This document shows, in pieces, positions 60,747-64,000 of a stretch of DNA of 64,000 nt (its first letter is position 1; every line of letters starts with the position of its first letter). A model generated the notes under the pieces. The model was not told the origin of the DNA, made no database searches, and saw only the letters and a program-made list of their open reading frames with translations. Made by a program: the position numbers and the translations under genes. The stretch covers positions 3,186,118-3,250,117 of the forward strand of contig JALECJ010000257.1 of assembly GCA_023515745.1 (NCBI GenBank). The letters are read 5' to 3'. Source of the DNA: Amoeboaphelidium protococcarum (lineage: Eukaryota > Aphelidiomycota > Aphelidea).

Positions 60747-61232
60747 TCAAGACGCGTTTTGACTTATAGCCCTTAAAGAGATCAATCCTTCAAACCTTCT
60801 AGCAAGCTATTAGCAGGTGATTTCGACTAATTTGTCAGACTGGAAAACAGACGCTTCAACGACAACCTTGCCAATATCACACTTACTGATAGCACCAGTC
60901 AAAGTGACAATAGCAGCAGGAACAAAGTCTTCAAATGATGTTTCAGCAAGGTAACACCAAGTAATGTTGATCATAAGATACCTATTCTTATGAATGAGCT
61001 CTTCGGTGATTTAGTACAATCCTCCAACTTCAGGAGTGTACACGCAGAAGTCCCTCCCAGACACGTCATCGTTAAGCCAAATACACAATGTCAGCTCAGT
61101 ATCAGGTTTGGTGAATGCAAACGTGTATGCAGAACATATCAACGGGAACCCATATTCATACTACGAATTAGGATCACTATTTTTAGACTTTGCAACTGTT
61201 AAGATGCCAAAAATACCATTGGAGATTAACAT
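60747..61232 (-). CDS. hypothetical protein
   Basis: A 161-residue frame from ATG 61232 to TGA 60747-60749, with three in-frame TAR codons. It is beta-rich: FGILTVAKSKNSDPNS, LICSAYTFAFTKPDTELTLCIWLNDDVSGRDFCVY, INITWCYLAETSFEDFVPAAIVTLTGAISKCDIGKVVVEAS. This suggests an immunoglobulin- or C2-like sandwich, but no family is recognised. The same frame stays open upstream without ATG to about 61376, so a 5' exon may be missing. Confidence 0.45.
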
Positions 61233-61470
61233 TTGAAACAAAGCGGCTTTTGATATTTGCGTCAACTAGCTCTTTAGATTTCCAACTTTGACAGATCGAT
61301 GTGAGGAAGAGAGTGAAGTACTGTATTAGGTAAATGCGCTTTCATACAGCTGATCTTTATTTAGACAGTATCATGGCCAGAAACTATGCAGTTGAACAGA
61401 CCAACAAAGACTTTAAAAGTCGTATCGTTAAGCATTCAATTGCACACCATCCTTGCTATGCTGCTTTCCG

Positions 61471-62358
61471 TCAGCATCCAAAGTCGATTTCATTTTGGCC
61501 GTGTAACTTCTCCCCATCTTCTACCTTTATCAACGCAGGCAGGAGGAAACACTGACAATCGCTGCGCAAGCTCACATTACTGAGCACTTCAACCCAATCC
61601 GGTTCAACTTCTTTAATCTCGTCTACCGTGAACTCCTTCAACCGCTCCTTCAGTTGTAAATAGCGCGAGCCACCAAGACTCATGACTTCGTCCACGGCTG
61701 TAATGACCTCAGGTAAGGTAACGGCATAAAGAAAGCATTTCCAAACGGCCAACCTTCTAGAATTTGCAGAGCTGGCATGTAAGGCTATTATTCTCTTGGC
61801 GAGATTAATATTATTCCACTCTGAAATGAACTTTGCCAGCATAGCGGATAACGCATTCTTAAGCACCTTCTTCGAGTCCGACTCCACTTTATCTTTGGAC
61901 ATTGGCTAAACCACTCTTGGTAACAACGAAGCAGTACATGTTGAGGAGGAGGTAAGAGTTGGATCAGCAGTAGAGCGCGTACGCACCATCGAAATGTCAC
62001 CAGACTCGTCCACAACAAATCTCCTTTTAGCATCTTCGAATTGATACTCTATGGACTTTTATGAAGGTTATGAAGGGACATAAGAGTTAGAACTCTACGA
62101 CTTAGAGCCACTTTGTTAGGACAAAGACAGTTCCTGCTAATGCACAACGCCAGTAACCTTAAACTTCATCGTTCTCTTAACAGCAGCAGACACCTTGCCA
62201 TCAACCCAATTAACTTCAGGCACTTAACCTTCCACCTTTTACTTTAGGAACGTAACAAACGTCACCCCAGAGCTGCCTTCCCGTAACATCAAAATGTGCC
62301 TTTACAAAAATATCACACTTGACACATCCACAGCCCTCTTTTCCACATTGCCATGCAT
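61471..62358 (-). CDS. hypothetical protein, probably frameshifted N-terminus
   Basis: A 295-codon frame to TGA 61471-61473. The downstream part looks genuine (VNWVDGKVSAAVKRTMKFKVTGVVHQQELS, a Ser/Gln-rich linker, DAKRRFVVDESGDISMVRTR, then a helical C-terminus LKNALSAMLAKFISEWNNINLAKRIIALHA). Upstream, a different frame is more protein-like: a Cys-rich QCGKEGCGCVKCDIFVKAHFD followed by GRQLWGDVCYVPKVKGGR, ending just where the NWVDGK frame takes over (about 62210). A one-base frameshift or unresolved intron is likely, so the gene may be broken or mis-assembled. The Cys block could bind zinc. No family is recognised. Confidence 0.45.
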
Positions 62359-62834
62359 TTTAAAAGGTAACCATTAAGCAGACGTTGTTCGCTCTATTGT
62401 TCGCTCTATGGAATTTCCCAGTTACTAACTAAATGGCTAAATATCTTCCTTATTCTCTGGCTCGCTGAAGTACAAATGATCGCCGGATCCAACTGTATAT
62501 TGTGCTTTGTAAGAGTGTCTTTCCCAAAACTTGATTCATCAACTTCAACTATACGGTGTATAGCATTGTATACACTAAATCTACTGGCAACAGACAGCAT
62601 GGCCGGTTAAGCATCCTTATCTACCAGGGCCGATTGAAAATCTTTGCCATCAGGAGAACTCTTGAAACTACCACTTTTTATCAAATCACTTCTTTCAAAA
62701 ATCCAGTTCCAATTAAACGTGTGCTCCCTTTACAAGACTTTGTAGTCATATACAAAACCATGACTGCGAAAGCTCAGAGATCGTGATTTTCTCCAACTTT
62801 CTTATTCAGCCCACTATCGTGCGTCGATACACAT
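62313..62834 (-). CDS. hypothetical protein with a degenerate copy at the left edge
   Basis: A 173-codon frame from ATG 62834 to TGA 62313-62315. Peptide blocks are SFRSHGFVYDYKVLQREHTFNWNWIFERSDL, QSALVDKDAQPAMLSVASRFSVYNAIHRIVEVDESSFGKD and RKIFSHLVSNWEIP. It overlaps the next frame (Cys-rich region) at its 3' end, and may be the 5' part of the same gene through an unseen intron or frameshift. Bases 62366-62600 are duplicated in inverted orientation at 2388-2622. No family is recognised. Confidence 0.45.
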
Positions 62835-62950
62835 GATAATTGAGCCTCAATCAGGTAAGTGTCTTAAGCTGATCCACGTCGCTCTTTAAATTGTTTTTTG
62901 AACTTGATGCGCCAATGAAGTAAAATTATGGTTTTAATTGATTTTGCATT

Positions 62951-63265
62951 TCAGTGTTTATTTTGAGTTTGAGCAAAGTGGAATTGCACTTGGAAGCTCA
63001 TTTGATACGATAACTCGTGACTGAACTGATTTATACAATGAGGGAAATCGACAATCATTGTAATAAAGTCATGTTCAATTTCAGGACTATTTAAATAACA
63101 CGTACACAGCACCAGGTTGAAGAATCTCTTTCGTAGATACACACATATTGGAGCGAGACGAATGTGTCCGGTCTCGGGAACTTCACGGAGGATGTCACAC
63201 GTCACTGGGGGCGTCTGATGTGATTGAAAGCAGTTTGAAGGAGGGAGAAGTATAAAATGCAACAA
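62951..63265 (-). CDS. small hypothetical protein
   Basis: A 104-residue frame ending at TGA 62951-62953. It includes DILREVPETGHIRLAPICVYLRKRFFNLVLCTCYLNSPEIEHDFITMIVDFPHCINQ. It has no TAR codons, no signal peptide and no recognised family. It could be an exon of a neighbouring minus-strand gene. Confidence 0.35.
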   Translation of the reverse strand: MLHFILLPPSNCFQSHQTPPVTCDILREVPETGHIRLAPICVYLRKRFFNLVLCTCYLNSPEIEHDFITMIVDFPHCINQFSHELSYQMSFQVQFHFAQTQNKH

Positions 63266-63319
63266 CTATATTTTAATTAAACAGAATGCAATTAACTAAT
63301 GTGAAATAGTGTCAGACAA

Positions 63320-64000
63320 TCACTTCCAGTGCTTGGAAATCAAAGCCATGGTAAAAGGGACCAGAGCTTAAAAGCGATCCGGTAAATACTTGATACTGTT
63401 CAACATGTCATCCTTTGACATGGTCGGATGAGACACCATATTGCGATGGGTTTTCAAATCGCGCAAATTTGGAGTGATAGAAGTGTCGGCAGAGTACATT
63501 ATCACAAATTCTTGATAACACGCCAGAAATTCCTTCTCGTCAGCATCAGGCTCCTATTTAACTTGCAGCTTGTCGATTGAGCCTAACAATTGCGCCGGAT
63601 ACTTAAGCTACTTGTATTATTAGCGCCAGAACACGCTCTTGTGAAATATTTCCATCACCGCATTTTCACCACACATACTTACCGCATTTCTAACAGCCAA
63701 TATCGCATGCTAACCTCGTAAAACGCGTTACTGTCTTCCAACTCTGAGCTACGCTTCTCCAATTCTGCAATCTTCTCATCTCTCGGCCGCAATCTTAAAT
63801 CCATCTCCTGGAGTAAATTGGTAATATTTAGCACTGCTTGTGAGCGCAAAACCAATGCCGGATACAATAGAATGCTAATGAATGGATGGACATGATGCCT
63901 TACAATATCGCAGCACTTAGAGAAGAGACCAACGGCCGCAAAACTACAGTAATTCCATACACACTTAATCACTACGCAGTACTGCGCTTACGACAGACTG
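63320..64000 (-). CDS. unrecognised protein, 5'-truncated by the window edge
   Basis: Two exons, 63683-64000 (continuing beyond the window) and 63320-63635, joined across a 47-nt GT-AG intron (63636-63682). The joined frame ends at TGA 63320-63322. The upstream part has a hydrophobic/Cys-rich segment (CVWNYCSFAAVGLFSKCCDIVRHHVHPFISILLYPALVL) and a short coiled coil (LRPRDEKIAELEKRSSELEDSNAFYEV). The downstream part (YPAQLLGSIDKLQVKQEPDADEKEFLACYQEFVIMYS, FQALVPFTMALISKHWK) is helical. Bases 63831-64000 have a broken inverted copy at 1310-1480. No family is recognised. Confidence 0.5.

Overview
The window comes from a mitochondriate, intron-poor eukaryotic nuclear genome in which TAA and TAG are read as glutamine and TGA is the only stop. 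Under the standard code almost every gene looks shattered. With UAR=Gln (the code known from many ciliates, NCBI table 6), about 30 long frames appear, each closed by TGA. In-frame TAR falls on conserved glutamines, for example KKWQT in ribosomal protein eS1, AMQVS in SCOT and LSQKLA in the AFG3 protease. The gene set (Sla2/HIP1R with ANTH and talin-type ends, F-BAR/RasGAP, KNH/Kre9-like GPI protein, TBCK, Mago, cactin) looks opisthokont- or fungus-like more than ciliate-like. An aphelid-type protist would fit, since UAR=Gln has, from memory, been reported in Amoeboaphelidium. This placement is inference only.

Layout. 1-2.9 kb: degenerate repeats and broken copies of genes whose relatives lie at the other end of the window. 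2.9-8 kb: a CARM1/PRMT4-like methyltransferase (5' end unresolved), a Q/N-rich prion-like protein and a DXD glycosyltransferase. 9-25 kb: a largely mitochondrial and metabolic block (ACC-synthase-like aminotransferase, ETF alpha, a complex I accessory subunit, m-AAA protease, SCOT, ACAD10/11-like dehydrogenase), with a twinfilin-like protein, a GPI-anchored KNH-like protein, KRI1 and a glutaredoxin-like protein. 25-35 kb: cactin, a receptor-like kinase with a beta-propeller and Thr-mucin ectodomain, a minimal E3-binding PDX1-like protein, PI4K type II, Mago and eS1. 35-51 kb: RasGAP, Sla2/HIP1R, kinesin-4, a secreted protein and TBCK. 52-55 kb: a compositionally distinct element-like region. 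55-60 kb: Yos1, AP-3 beta-like adaptin and a UBE2O-like ligase. 60.7-64 kb: unrecognised and probably partly broken genes, two of which have inverted degenerate copies at the left edge.

Genes are packed with short spacers on both strands. Introns are few and short (36-71 nt where resolved), GT-AG, and mostly near gene 5' ends. ACAD donates electrons to ETF. SCOT, the PDX1-like protein, complex I and the m-AAA protease place mitochondrial carbon oxidation and inner-membrane quality control together. RasGAP, PI4K-II, Sla2, AP-3, Yos1 and TBCK are membrane-traffic, actin and signalling genes.
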